From contig NC_016604.1 in assembly GCF_000230895.2 (NCBI RefSeq), forward strand, positions 62,001 to 126,000: 64,000 nt of DNA, written 5' to 3'. The notes beneath the pieces were generated by a model, which saw only the letters and a program-made list of their open reading frames with translations, had not been told where the DNA came from and searched no databases. Position 1 is the first letter of the stretch; every line of letters starts with the position of its first letter. The translations under genes were made by a program, and so were the position numbers. This document shows positions 16,577 to 25,863 of this stretch, in pieces. Source of the stretch: Mycolicibacterium rhodesiae NBB3 (GTDB lineage Bacteria; Actinomycetota; Actinomycetes; Mycobacteriales; Mycobacteriaceae).

Positions 16577-17458
16577 ATGGACCCCGTCATCATCGAATGT
16601 GCGATCAACGGTGTCACGTCGAAGGCCGCCAACCCACATGTGCCCATCGCACCCTCGGAGATCACCGCTGATGCGTTGGCGTGCATGGACGCGGGCGCCG
16701 CGATCATCCACAATCACATCGATCTGCCCGGTGTCGGCGTGGAGCGAGCCGTCGAGCGCTATCTCGAAGCCTGGCGGCCGGTGCTCGACGCGCGGCCCGA
16801 CGCCCTGCTCTATCCGACGATTCATTTCGATACCGACGGGTCATGTTCTTACGAGCATCTGGTCGCACTGGCCGCAGCGGGCATCCGTGTCGGGATCACC
16901 GATCCAGGCTCGGTGAACCTGGGCGTCAGGGATGCCGACGGGCTGCCGTCGGGTGGTTTCGTCTACCGCAACTCCTTCGACGTGATCGGTCGCGCGTTCG
17001 ACATCTGCCGCGACGGAGCGCTGGGGCCGAGTCTGGCGATCTACGAACCGGGGTTTCTCCGCGCCACCCTCGCATGGTGGCGCGCTGGCCGATTACCCGC
17101 CGGCGCGATGATCAAGCTGTACTTTTCCACCGAACGGGGTTACCTCGGAGCGCCTTTCGGGCTGCCCCCAACCGAACGCGCGCTCGACGCGTACCTCGAA
17201 GTGCTCGGCGACTGTGAGATTCCCTGGGCGGTGTCCATCGTGGGCGGGGATCTGTGCGCAGATCGACTTGCCGGATTGGCCCTCGAAAGGGGTGGGAACC
17301 TCCACGTGGGGCTGGAGTTCTATGGCGGTGATCGCACGCCGACGAACGTCGACCTGGTGACCGAAGCCGTGGCACTGTGTCAGCGGTTCGACCGGCCGGT
17401 CGCGACGCCTGAGGAGGCCGCGCAGATCCTCGGACTGCCACGCGGGCCCGGTGGATGA
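16577..17458 (+). CDS. BKACE-family enzyme (DUF849, 3-keto-5-aminohexanoate cleavage protein-like)
   Basis: A 293-residue TIM-barrel enzyme of the beta-keto acid cleavage family, which condenses a beta-keto acid with acetyl-CoA to give acetoacetate and a new acyl-CoA. Visible family marks are IIECAINGVTSK at the N-terminus, the zinc-binding HNHID (about residues 46-50), PTIHFDTDG, and the C-terminal LEFYGGDRTPTNVDLV with the acidic residue. I chose ATG 16577, which has AAAGGA 8 bases upstream; the longer open frame to 16478 runs antisense to the neighbouring gene. Substrate specificity varies widely in this family and cannot be read here. It stands alone between the DsbA-like gene and the P450 fusion. 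Confidence 0.88.
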   Translation: MDPVIIECAINGVTSKAANPHVPIAPSEITADALACMDAGAAIIHNHIDLPGVGVERAVERYLEAWRPVLDARPDALLYPTIHFDTDGSCSYEHLVALAAAGIRVGITDPGSVNLGVRDADGLPSGGFVYRNSFDVIGRAFDICRDGALGPSLAIYEPGFLRATLAWWRAGRLPAGAMIKLYFSTERGYLGAPFGLPPTERALDAYLEVLGDCEIPWAVSIVGGDLCADRLAGLALERGGNLHVGLEFYGGDRTPTNVDLVTEAVALCQRFDRPVATPEEAAQILGLPRGPGG

Positions 17459-17521
17459 CGGTCGGCATCGCAATTGTCGGAAACGTCAGATTGATCGCGC
17501 AGTGTTTCTAAGCTGCCCGGC

Positions 17522-20500
17522 ATGGCCGAGTTAACACCTTCGCTGCCGCCGCAGCTCGATGACGTCCCGTCCGCCGTAGGTGCACTCCCCACATGGGCTG
17601 ACGTCGTCGGCCGCCCGTACGCCCTGCCCATCGACATTTTGGGCGAGCGTCACGGACCGTTGTTTTATTCCGACCACAACGGCTTTCGCAAGCTCTATGC
17701 ATGCTCAGCCGAGTTGGTCGACGAACTCTGCGACGAGAGCAGGTTCGCCAAGAACCTGACCCCAACGCTGGCAAGAGTTCGTCCGCTGGCGGGCGACGGA
17801 CTGTTCACCGCCTACTACGGAGAACCGAATTGGCAGAAGGCGCACGATGTTCTGTTGCCTGGGTTCAGCTACGCCGGCCTGCGCAACTACCACGGCGCCA
17901 TGCTCGACATCAGCTCGCAGCTGATCGCCCGGTGGGACGCACGTGTGGGTCACGCACTGGTGGACGCCTCGACCGATCTGCAGAAGCTGGCAATGGACAC
18001 GGTTGCCCTCGCAGGCTTCGGAGCGCGGTTTCACTCGTTTGATCATGATGGCCTCTCACCCGTTCCGGCGAGCTTCACCGCCGCACTCGGGGAGCTCGGC
18101 GCGGACAGTCCGACGCCGCGCTTCAATGCCGAATTCGGCTATTTGCAAGCATATTTCGATGACCTGATCGCGGCGCACACCACCGGCGATCCGGCCGACA
18201 TCGACGACCTGCTCTACGTCATGGTCGGACGGGATTCCGACGGGCAGCCTGTGCTCGATCAGCAGAACATCCGCAACCAGATCATGACGTTCTTGATCGC
18301 CGGACAGCTGACGACGTCCGAGCTCATGCCCAACGCGCTCTACAACTTGATGCATCACCCCGCTGTGCTTGCGCGGGTCGAAGCCGAAGTGGACGGCGTC
18401 TTCGGCGCCGACAGCGATTACCTGCCCGGCTACGACGACATCGGCAAGTTGAGCTACCTACGGCAGGTGATCGACGAGACCCTGCGGCTGTCGCCCCCGG
18501 TGCTCGGATTTGATCGAATGGCCCTGACGGACACCGTCATCGGCGGGAAGTACCCTGTCAGGGCCGGAGAGGCAGTGACGGTGCTCACCGGAGCACTTCA
18601 CCGCCAACCCGGTTGGGGTGACAACGTCGAGTTCTTCGATCCGGACCGGTTCGACGCCGCGCGTAGCGCGGCGCGTCCGTCGGCGTTGTTCAAGCCGTTC
18701 GGCACCGGGGCGCGCTCCTGCATCGGACGCCAGTTCGCCCTGCACGAAGCCACCATGGCGTTGGCCCGCGTGGTACACCGGTATCGGCTGATCGATTCGC
18801 AACACTATGTGCTGCAATGGGATAACGCGCTGAGCCGTCGGCCGGTCGGCTTCTGTCTCGATGTTGTCCCGCGCACCCCGGACGACCGCCGATCCGATGT
18901 CCTCGTCGATACGGCGGATACGGCGGTACGGCCGACCCCTGCACACGTGACGGCGATGAAGAAGGGGACCACGCTGGCCGTGTTGTTCGGTTCCAATCTG
19001 GGGACGTGTCGCGCGTTGGCGACACAGCTCGCCGAGGAAGCCACCGACATGGGCTGCACCGTGACCGTCGGGCCACTCGTCGACGCAGTAGGCGGTCTGC
19101 CGGACGCCGACGCGATCCTGATCATCACCTCGTCCTACAACGGCCAGCCCACCGACGACGCACGCGCGTTCCTGACCTGGTTGACGGGCGACGGTGCCGC
19201 CCTGCGTGGCAACCCCAACGTCGCGGTACTCGGTGTCGGCGATCGAAACTGGGCCGACACCTACCAGGCCGTGCCCAAGCGCATCGATGAACGGCTGACA
19301 GAGCTGGGCGCGATGCCGCTGCTCCCCCGGGCCGAAGCCGATACGTCGGGGGATCTCACTGGGACGGTCGAAGAGTTCGAGGTTGCCTTGTGGACGGCCA
19401 TGGCACAGCACTTCGGCGATCCCGACGCCGCGCCCATCAGCGACACCGACGAACCGCTCTACGACCTGCGCCCCATCGAGGGACCGGTCACGACCGCCTT
19501 GGACGAGCGGTTCATGGTGGTGCCGATGACCGTCGTGCAAAACGACGAACTGGTCAGCGCCACCAACGCGCTGAATCAGGCCAAACGACATGTCCGCGTG
19601 GCTCTTCCCGATGATTTCACCTACAACACTGGTGACCATCTGACAGTGCTCGCTGACAACCCGCCCGAGCTTGTCGACGCCGTGCTGGAGGGACTCGGCA
19701 TCGACGGGGCCCAGCGGCTGGCCGTCAACCCACGACGCAGCAGCCGCCGGCTGATCGCCCTGGATCGCGAAGTCAGTGTGCGCGAACTGCTCACCCATTT
19801 CGTGGAGCTGCGGAAGCCGGCCACGCCCAGCCAGTTACGTCGGCTCGCGGCATCGAATGCGTGTGAGCCCGAACGGCAACGGCTGGAAGAGCTCGCCGAG
19901 GCAAGCGGACCCTGCGAACTCAGTCCCGTCGAGTGCCTGCTGGAGTTCGCAGCCTGCCAGATCACCGGCGCGGAATTGCTCGAGATGCTCGAGCCGATGA
20001 CGCCGCGCCATTACTCCATCGCGTCGTCGTCGAGGCGATCCCCCGGCGTGGTGCACCTCATCGTCAGCGTGCTCGACGCTCCGGCGCGGTCCGGTCGCGG
20101 TCTGTTCAAGGGTGTGGCGTCAAACCACCTCGCGGCCATCAGTCCCGGAGTGCCGATCCGGGCTCGGGTGGACCAGGCACGGGAGGCTTTTCGCGCCGGC
20201 GCCGACCCCGAAAAAAACGTGATTCTGGTCAGCGCGGGTACCGGTGTGGCGCCGTTCTGCGGATTTCTCGGCGATCGGTTGGCCGCGCGTGAGGCCGACG
20301 AACCGTATTCGACCGCGTTGTGCTTCTTCGGCGTACGGGACCCGGACGTCGACTACATCTTCCGCGAGCAGTTCGAGCGGGGTGAAGAACTCGGAATCGT
20401 GCGGATGCGTCCGGCGTTCTCCCGCGCACCGCAGGACGGTGTCCGCTACGTGCAAGACCGGATCGCCGCCGACGCCGACGAGGTGTGGAGCCTGCTCGGC

Positions 20501-20683
20501 GACCCCGCGAAGGACACGCACGTGTACGTGTGCGGCGACGGCGCGAAGATGGCGCCTGCGATACGCCAGGCATTTCTCGACATCTATTGCACGCGAACCG
20601 GATCCGATGAGAGCCGAGCTCGCGACTGGCTGATCGGCCTGGTCGAGTCCGACCGCTACGTCGAGGACGTGTGGGCTGGTTAG
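17522..20683 (+). CDS. Self-sufficient cytochrome P450-NADPH reductase fusion (CYP102/BM3-like)
   Basis: A 1,053-residue fusion of P450, flavodoxin-type FMN, and FAD/NADP domains that would hydroxylate fatty acids or other hydrophobic substrates with NADPH and no separate partner. The P450 part has ETLR (319-322) and FGTGARSC with heme ligand Cys400. The FMN domain starts at about 485 (LFGSNLGT), the FAD domain contains RHYSIASSS, the NADP site LVSAGTGVAPF, and the C-terminus has HVYVCGDG. The I-helix reads AGQLTTSE (260-267), while CYP102A1 has AGHETTS, so the conserved acidic residue before the threonine is leucine. The ATG at 17522 follows TAAGCT with a 7-base gap and no Shine-Dalgarno, suggesting a leaderless mRNA. 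Confidence 0.93.
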   Translation: MAELTPSLPPQLDDVPSAVGALPTWADVVGRPYALPIDILGERHGPLFYSDHNGFRKLYACSAELVDELCDESRFAKNLTPTLARVRPLAGDGLFTAYYGEPNWQKAHDVLLPGFSYAGLRNYHGAMLDISSQLIARWDARVGHALVDASTDLQKLAMDTVALAGFGARFHSFDHDGLSPVPASFTAALGELGADSPTPRFNAEFGYLQAYFDDLIAAHTTGDPADIDDLLYVMVGRDSDGQPVLDQQNIRNQIMTFLIAGQLTTSELMPNALYNLMHHPAVLARVEAEVDGVFGADSDYLPGYDDIGKLSYLRQVIDETLRLSPPVLGFDRMALTDTVIGGKYPVRAGEAVTVLTGALHRQPGWGDNVEFFDPDRFDAARSAARPSALFKPFGTGARSCIGRQFALHEATMALARVVHRYRLIDSQHYVLQWDNALSRRPVGFCLDVVPRTPDDRRSDVLVDTADTAVRPTPAHVTAMKKGTTLAVLFGSNLGTCRALATQLAEEATDMGCTVTVGPLVDAVGGLPDADAILIITSSYNGQPTDDARAFLTWLTGDGAALRGNPNVAVLGVGDRNWADTYQAVPKRIDERLTELGAMPLLPRAEADTSGDLTGTVEEFEVALWTAMAQHFGDPDAAPISDTDEPLYDLRPIEGPVTTALDERFMVVPMTVVQNDELVSATNALNQAKRHVRVALPDDFTYNTGDHLTVLADNPPELVDAVLEGLGIDGAQRLAVNPRRSSRRLIALDREVSVRELLTHFVELRKPATPSQLRRLAASNACEPERQRLEELAEASGPCELSPVECLLEFAACQITGAELLEMLEPMTPRHYSIASSSRRSPGVVHLIVSVLDAPARSGRGLFKGVASNHLAAISPGVPIRARVDQAREAFRAGADPEKNVILVSAGTGVAPFCGFLGDRLAAREADEPYSTALCFFGVRDPDVDYIFREQFERGEELGIVRMRPAFSRAPQDGVRYVQDRIAADADEVWSLLGDPAKDTHVYVCGDGAKMAPAIRQAFLDIYCTRTGSDESRARDWLIGLVESDRYVEDVWAG

Positions 20684-20767
20684 GTCGAAGGCGGCTCTGC
20701 CTGCGAAAACGCACGAATCAGCGCCGTTCAAGGCCTAGAATCCAGGACGGTCGGAGGGAGGTGCGCC

Positions 20768-21652
20768 GTGAAGATGTCGCCGTTCGACTACCACCGGCCG
20801 GAGACGGTCGACGAGGCCGTGGCACTGCTCGAAACGCACGGTGAGTACGGCAAGGTGTTAGCGGGTGGGCAGAGCCTTCTTCCGCTGCTCGCCTTGCGGC
20901 TGACCCAATTCGAGCATCTGATCGACATTGCTCGCGTGCAGAGCCTGCGATCGGTCGACGTGGACGCCGACGGCTCTGTCTCGGTCGGAGCGGCGGTGAC
21001 CCACGCATCGGTCGAAAGGTCGGATGCGATGGCCGCCGCCGCGCCGGCAGTAGCCGGCGCCATGCCGCATGTCGGTCACCGGGCGATCCGGAGCCGAGGA
21101 ACGGTCTGTGGGAGCCTGGCCCACGCCGATCCGGCGGCGGAATTGCCGGCCGTTGCCCTGGCCCTCGATGCGGAAATGCTGGTGCAGGGCTCGGCGGGAC
21201 AGCGCACCGTGGCTGCGCGTGACTTCTTCGTGGGGTATCTGTCGACCGCGCTGGGTGAGGACGAGTTGCTCGTCGCAGTGCGCTTTCCCGCGTGGGCCCC
21301 ACGTGCGGGATGGTCGGTGCAGGAGATCAGCAGGCGGCACGGGGACTTCGCGTTGGTCGGGCTGGTGACGACGCTCGAGATCGACGAGTCCGGGCTGCTA
21401 CGCCGGCCGGCGTTGTCGTTCTTCGGAGTAGCCAACACCCCGGTGCGGATCACCGAGGCGGAGCTACTCCTCGACGGCACCGCTCCCGACCCCGTCCTGT
21501 TTGCGGAGGCGGCCGATGTTGTGACGGCCACCGTGCAGCCGACCGGTGACGACCACGCGTCGTCCGAATACCGGGCGCATGTTGCCGGCGTACTGACCCG
21601 CCGCGGGCTTGCCGAGGCCACGGCGCGGGCCACCGAAAGGGTGGGTGTCTGA
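20768..21652 (+). CDS. Molybdenum hydroxylase, FAD-binding medium subunit (CoxM/CutM type)
   Basis: A 294-residue FAD subunit of a xanthine dehydrogenase/CO dehydrogenase family enzyme. The two FAD signatures are clear: VLAGGQSLLPLLALR near residue 36 and RGTVCGSLAHADPAAELP near residue 112. The C-terminal CO_deh_flav_C domain follows (about 185-285). GTG 20768 has GGAGGGAGG 6 bases upstream; an ATG two codons later is an alternative. It overlaps the small 2Fe-2S subunit start (TGATG), and the large subunit follows, so the order medium-small-large is that of cox/cut operons. It passes electrons from the 2Fe-2S subunit to an acceptor. Confidence 0.94.
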   Translation: MKMSPFDYHRPETVDEAVALLETHGEYGKVLAGGQSLLPLLALRLTQFEHLIDIARVQSLRSVDVDADGSVSVGAAVTHASVERSDAMAAAAPAVAGAMPHVGHRAIRSRGTVCGSLAHADPAAELPAVALALDAEMLVQGSAGQRTVAARDFFVGYLSTALGEDELLVAVRFPAWAPRAGWSVQEISRRHGDFALVGLVTTLEIDESGLLRRPALSFFGVANTPVRITEAELLLDGTAPDPVLFAEAADVVTATVQPTGDDHASSEYRAHVAGVLTRRGLAEATARATERVGV

Positions 21653-22143
21653 TGGAAGAGATCGCCCTCCGAGTCAACGGTCGCGACCAGCGCGCGGTGG
21701 TCGAAAGCCGCACGACCCTGGCCGAATTGCTTCGCGACCACCTCAGGCTCACTGGCACGCATATCGGTTGCGAGCACGGTGTGTGCGGTGCGTGCACCGT
21801 GGCGGTGGACGGTCAGCCTGTTCGTTCCTGCCTGATGCTGGCGGTGCAGGCGGAGGGGGCGAGCGTGGAGACCGTCGAGTCGCTCGGCGACGGTGATGAC
21901 TTGGGGCTCATTCAACAGGCGATGTGGGAGCGTCACGCATTCCAATGCGCGTTCTGTGCGCCGGGATTCCTCATGACGGTGCAGTGCATGCTGGCGAACA
22001 ACCCGACACCGACGACGGCTCAGATCAAAGAAGAGCTCTCCGGAAATCTGTGCCGCTGCACGGGGTACGCATCGATCCTCGAGGGTGTCGCCGAAGCCGT
22101 GGCGAAGATGGCGTCCACCGCCGAAGGGGCGAACGATGCGTGA
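21652..22143 (+). CDS. Molybdenum hydroxylase, 2Fe-2S small subunit (CoxS type)
   Basis: A 163-residue protein with two 2Fe-2S clusters. The N-terminal plant-type cluster is in GCEHGVCGACTVAVDG plus the Cys of RSCLML. The C-terminal cluster is in CAFCAPG and LCRCTGY. The ATG at 21652 overlaps the FAD-subunit stop by one base, and the 3' end overlaps the large-subunit start by eight bases. It relays electrons from the molybdenum centre to FAD. Length and motif spacing are normal for the family. Confidence 0.96.
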   Translation: MEEIALRVNGRDQRAVVESRTTLAELLRDHLRLTGTHIGCEHGVCGACTVAVDGQPVRSCLMLAVQAEGASVETVESLGDGDDLGLIQQAMWERHAFQCAFCAPGFLMTVQCMLANNPTPTTAQIKEELSGNLCRCTGYASILEGVAEAVAKMASTAEGANDA

Positions 22144-24727
22144 ACAGATCATGGGGCGTTTTGTGGGCGCCCGCGTCCGGAGGGTCGAGGACCGCCGCCT
22201 GCTGAGCGGGCGCGGCCGCTACGTCGACGATGTCGTCGTCCCGAACATGGCGCATGCGGCATTTGTTCGAAGTCCATTGCCGCACGCCCTGATCCGCGGC
22301 ATCGACACCACCCGCGCCGCCGCCGTTGCGGGGGTGCACGCGATCTTCACCGGTGCGGACATCGCTGCGATCACCAACCCGCTGATGGGAATGCTCTCGC
22401 TGCCCGGGCTTTACGACCCGTGGCACTGGGCGTTGGCCGTCGACCGCGTGCGGCTGGTCGGCGATCCGGTCGCCATCGTGATCGCGACGTCACGCGCCGT
22501 CGCCGAGGATGCGGCGGAGCTGGTCGACGTGGATTACGAAGAGTTGGAGCCGATCGCGACGTTGGCGCACGCCCACGACCCCAGTCGGCCGGCGATTTGG
22601 CCGAAAGCCAAAGGCAACATCGTCTATGCGGCGTCGGAATCGTTCGGAGACGTCGACGCGGCGTTCGCCGGAGCGGATCGGGTGATCAGCGAGACGTTCC
22701 GTCAGCACCGCCATGCCAACCAACCGATGGAGACCAGGGGCACGGTGGCCGAGGTCGACGCCGACGGCAACCTCACGTTGCACGCGGCACATCAGGCTGC
22801 GCACTCACTCAAGTGGGCCATGGCTCTGTGTCTCGCGCGTCGGCCGGAATGGATGTCGGTGCGCGACATGTTCCGCCAACGTGAACAGACGAAGGCGATC
22901 TTCGCCGGAGCGCGCGAGTTCCTTCGTGGCCACCCGAAGATGATGCAGGACGCCCAGTCGATCACGCCGGTCATGTTGCGCCAGATCGTCAAGGACCCGA
23001 TGCGGATGATCCACCTCAACCGGGCACTCCTCGGATTGATGGCGACTCCCAAGGAAGACCTCCCGCACGTCGTGACGGGCGACATCGGCGGCGCATTCGG
23101 ATCGAAGAATTCGGTGCTGCGTGAGGACATTGCGCTGTGCGCCGTCGCGCAGCGTCTCGGTCGATCAATCAAGTGGATCGAGGACCGCAACGAACACCTC
23201 GTGCTCGGCGGTCAAGCCCGCGACGAGCAGGTTGCCGTCGAAGCGGCGGTGATGAATGACGGCACGGTGCGGGGTCTGCGCGCCAAGCTGACGATGGACG
23301 CAGGCGCCTATCCGGCCTTCCCGTTCGGAGCGCCGATGTTCTGCCGGATCATCCAGACGATGTTCCCCGGTCCGTACCGGTTCGACGCCATGCAGTTCGA
23401 TATCGAAGTCGTTTCATCCAACAAACCGTCGTACGTCGCCTACCGGGGCCCATGGGCGGTGGAAACCTGGGTCCGCGAACGACTCTTCGATGTCATAGCG
23501 CGCGAACTGGGGATCAGCCGCGCCGAGATCCGACTGCGAAACATCATCGGTCCCGAGATGCTCCCGACCTCGATGGTGACCGGTCCGACGCTCGACGTGC
23601 GCATGTCGGCCAGGACCACCCTCGAGAGGGCGCTCGAGATAGCCGACTTCGACCACTGGGCCGAGCATCAGGCGGCGGCCCGCGAGCAGGGTCACCGCCT
23701 GGGCCTCGGAATCGCGACCTACATCGAAGCCGCTCCGGGCCCGCCCGGATTCATGGACTACGTCGCGCCCGGCTTGTCTGCGTTGGCCGCAGAGCCGATC
23801 CACGCAGTCCTCGAACGTGATGGTGGCGTCACGGTGCACACCCAGCAGGTGCCCCATGGTCAGGGCCACGAAACGACACTTGCGCAGGTGGCGGCCGACG
23901 AGCTCGGCGTTCCCGTTGAGGCCGTCCGAGTCCGCTACGGCGACACCAACATTGCGCCGTTCGGTATCGCGGGAACCGGCGGAAGCCGATCGGCTGCGAT
24001 GGCCGGCGGTGCGGTCGGGGTCGCCGCGCACACGTTGCGCGAGCACATTGTCGACATCGCCGCGGACCTGCTGGAGGCATCGCCGGCCGACATCGTCATC
24101 GAAGACGGTGGCATTCACGTCGCTGGCATCCCCGCGATGTCGCGGACGTTCCGCGACATCGCCGAGGAAGCGATGCGGCGTGGCGTAGTCGGCAACACCG
24201 ACCGACTGGGCCGAGGTGAGGCCATCCGGATTCACCAGGACTGGAACGGTGGCGAAGGCGGCTGGGCTCAGTCCACCCACGTGTGCTGGGTCGACGTCGA
24301 TCTCGAAACCGGCCAGGTGACAATCCCCCGCTACGCCGTCGTGGAGGACTGCGGCCAGATGATCAACCCAGCGATCGTCGAAGGCCAGATTCGCGGTGGC
24401 GTCGCGCAGGGCGTGGGCGCGGTGTTCTACGAGAAGACGACGTACGGGGAGGACGGACAGCCCCGTTCGGGGACTTTCATGGACTACCTGATACCGACCA
24501 CGATGGAGATTCCCGAGATCGAGATCCACCACGTCGAGACACCGTCGGACATCGCGTACAACTATCGAGGCGTTGGCGAAGGTGGCATGATCGGCGCCCC
24601 GGCGGCCATCACCAACGCGGTGGAGGATGCCCTCGCCGACCTCGGCGTCAGGATCACCGAACAACACCTGCCGCCCACGAGGATCCTCGAGTTGGCCGGC
24701 GTCATACCTGAACGCACTGACCGATAG
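22136..24727 (+). CDS. Molybdenum hydroxylase, molybdopterin-binding large subunit (form II CoxL/xanthine dehydrogenase-like)
   Basis: An 863-residue catalytic subunit that would hydroxylate an aromatic heterocycle, aldehyde or similar substrate at the Mo-cytosine dinucleotide centre. Family motifs are TGDIGGAFGSK (about 314-324), YRGPWAVE, QVPHGQGHET, GTGGSRS and the C-terminal GVGEGGMIGAP with the catalytic glutamate. The CoxL form I loop AYRCSFR is absent, so CO oxidation is not supported. About 75 residues (231-305, ARRPEWMSVRDMFRQ onward) are inserted before TGDIGGAFG, where relatives have a short link. ATG 22136 follows GAAGGGG; the open frame upstream to 22085 only reads through the small-subunit gene. 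Confidence 0.93.
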   Translation: MREQIMGRFVGARVRRVEDRRLLSGRGRYVDDVVVPNMAHAAFVRSPLPHALIRGIDTTRAAAVAGVHAIFTGADIAAITNPLMGMLSLPGLYDPWHWALAVDRVRLVGDPVAIVIATSRAVAEDAAELVDVDYEELEPIATLAHAHDPSRPAIWPKAKGNIVYAASESFGDVDAAFAGADRVISETFRQHRHANQPMETRGTVAEVDADGNLTLHAAHQAAHSLKWAMALCLARRPEWMSVRDMFRQREQTKAIFAGAREFLRGHPKMMQDAQSITPVMLRQIVKDPMRMIHLNRALLGLMATPKEDLPHVVTGDIGGAFGSKNSVLREDIALCAVAQRLGRSIKWIEDRNEHLVLGGQARDEQVAVEAAVMNDGTVRGLRAKLTMDAGAYPAFPFGAPMFCRIIQTMFPGPYRFDAMQFDIEVVSSNKPSYVAYRGPWAVETWVRERLFDVIARELGISRAEIRLRNIIGPEMLPTSMVTGPTLDVRMSARTTLERALEIADFDHWAEHQAAAREQGHRLGLGIATYIEAAPGPPGFMDYVAPGLSALAAEPIHAVLERDGGVTVHTQQVPHGQGHETTLAQVAADELGVPVEAVRVRYGDTNIAPFGIAGTGGSRSAAMAGGAVGVAAHTLREHIVDIAADLLEASPADIVIEDGGIHVAGIPAMSRTFRDIAEEAMRRGVVGNTDRLGRGEAIRIHQDWNGGEGGWAQSTHVCWVDVDLETGQVTIPRYAVVEDCGQMINPAIVEGQIRGGVAQGVGAVFYEKTTYGEDGQPRSGTFMDYLIPTTMEIPEIEIHHVETPSDIAYNYRGVGEGGMIGAPAAITNAVEDALADLGVRITEQHLPPTRILELAGVIPERTDR

Positions 24728-24765
24728 CGACCGTACGTCAGCGCCTATATGCCACGCGCGACAGG

Positions 24766-25863
24766 TTATTTCGAGATGATGTCGATCAGGTCGCCCAGCG
24801 CGTCCAGATTGTGGCCTTCGACGAATTCATCGGTGTACGGAAGTGCTGCGGCCATCCCCTGGGCCAAGGGGGCATAACCAGGTGACGCCTTGAGCGGATT
24901 GACCCACACCACCTTGTGCGCCACGCGTGACAGCCGCGCCATCTGCTCAGCGATGACACACGGGTCACCCCGCTCACAGCCATCAGAGAGGATGACCACG
25001 ACCGCGCCGCGCGACATACCCCGCATCCCCCACTCATCGTTGTAGTCGCGCAACGACTCCCCCAGTCGGGTGCCGCCGGACCAATCCAGCACCGCGGCGC
25101 CCGCGCGACGCAGCGCCTCATCCGGGTCGCGGGACAACAACTCCCGTGTCAGCCGGGTCAGGCGTGTTCCCATGGTGAAGGCCTCGACACGGCGGCGGGC
25201 TGCCACCGCTGCCTGTGAGAACCGCAGTAGCGCGCGGGAGTAGGGGTCCATCGAGCCGCTGACATCGCATAACAGGACGAGCCTGCGGGGTTGCAGAGTA
25301 GGCGCATACCAGGCTCGCCGGATGGGCTCTCCGCCGGTGCGCAGCGCGCGGCGCACAGTGGCGCGGATGTCAGGCTGTGAGTGCCGCCGCCAGGCGGCGG
25401 GCCGTCGCCGCCTGCTGCGTCGCATCGCTGCGCTCGTGCGGAAATCGGCCATCAGCCGCTGCGCACTGACGAAGTCAGCGGCGGTGTATTCGCCAAAGTC
25501 CTTACCACGCAGGACTTCTACGGGGCTGTAGCGCGCCGCGGTCGTGGTGGTCGAACTCTGGAGTCCAGCGCCCCCGGCCTCCGGCTCGGACTCGTCGACG
25601 CTTTCCTGCACGGCCATCGCCGCTGGAGGCGCATCCTGCGGTTGACCGAGCCACACCGAACGGAATATCCGATCAAAGGTGTCGATGTCCTCAGGTGCCT
25701 TGACCAGAACCGCACGCCCCGCCCAATACAGGCTGTCCCGGTCGGCGGGGTCGAGCTCGCTGATTGCCGACACGAACAGTGCGACCGAACCGGTGGAAAT
25801 GGCCATCTTCTCGTCGCGCAGCCGACGCGCAAAGATCACAGCGAGCCGGTCCGCGTCATACAT
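24766..25863 (-). CDS. VWA domain-containing CoxE-like protein
   Basis: A 365-residue cytoplasmic protein whose C-terminal half is a von Willebrand A domain with an intact metal-ion-dependent adhesion site: DVSGSMD (about 200-206), WSGGTRLGESL and LSDGCERGD. The N-terminal half is the CoxE/DUF58-like helical region with a basic stretch RRSRRRRPAAWRR. CoxE partners a MoxR ATPase in maturing molybdenum hydroxylases (CoxD/CoxE for CO dehydrogenase). Its ATG overlaps the 3' end of the ATPase gene by 8 bases, and the pair converges on the large-subunit gene at 24727, which supports a role for this hydroxylase. Confidence 0.9.
   Translation of the reverse strand: MYDADRLAVIFARRLRDEKMAISTGSVALFVSAISELDPADRDSLYWAGRAVLVKAPEDIDTFDRIFRSVWLGQPQDAPPAAMAVQESVDESEPEAGGAGLQSSTTTTAARYSPVEVLRGKDFGEYTAADFVSAQRLMADFRTSAAMRRSRRRRPAAWRRHSQPDIRATVRRALRTGGEPIRRAWYAPTLQPRRLVLLCDVSGSMDPYSRALLRFSQAAVAARRRVEAFTMGTRLTRLTRELLSRDPDEALRRAGAAVLDWSGGTRLGESLRDYNDEWGMRGMSRGAVVVILSDGCERGDPCVIAEQMARLSRVAHKVVWVNPLKASPGYAPLAQGMAAALPYTDEFVEGHNLDALGDLIDIISK

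Noticed and set aside
18458..19798. 446-codon minus-strand open frame
   Set aside because: It is a GC-rich shadow of the P450-reductase fusion; no recognisable domain.
23414..24667. 417-codon minus-strand open frame
   Set aside because: Antisense shadow of the Mo-hydroxylase large subunit, which has family motifs throughout.
20768..24727. Aerobic carbon monoxide dehydrogenase
   Set aside because: Gene order and the CoxD/CoxE-like neighbours suggest it, but the AYRCSFR active-site loop is missing, so only a CoxL-like or xanthine dehydrogenase family call is supported.
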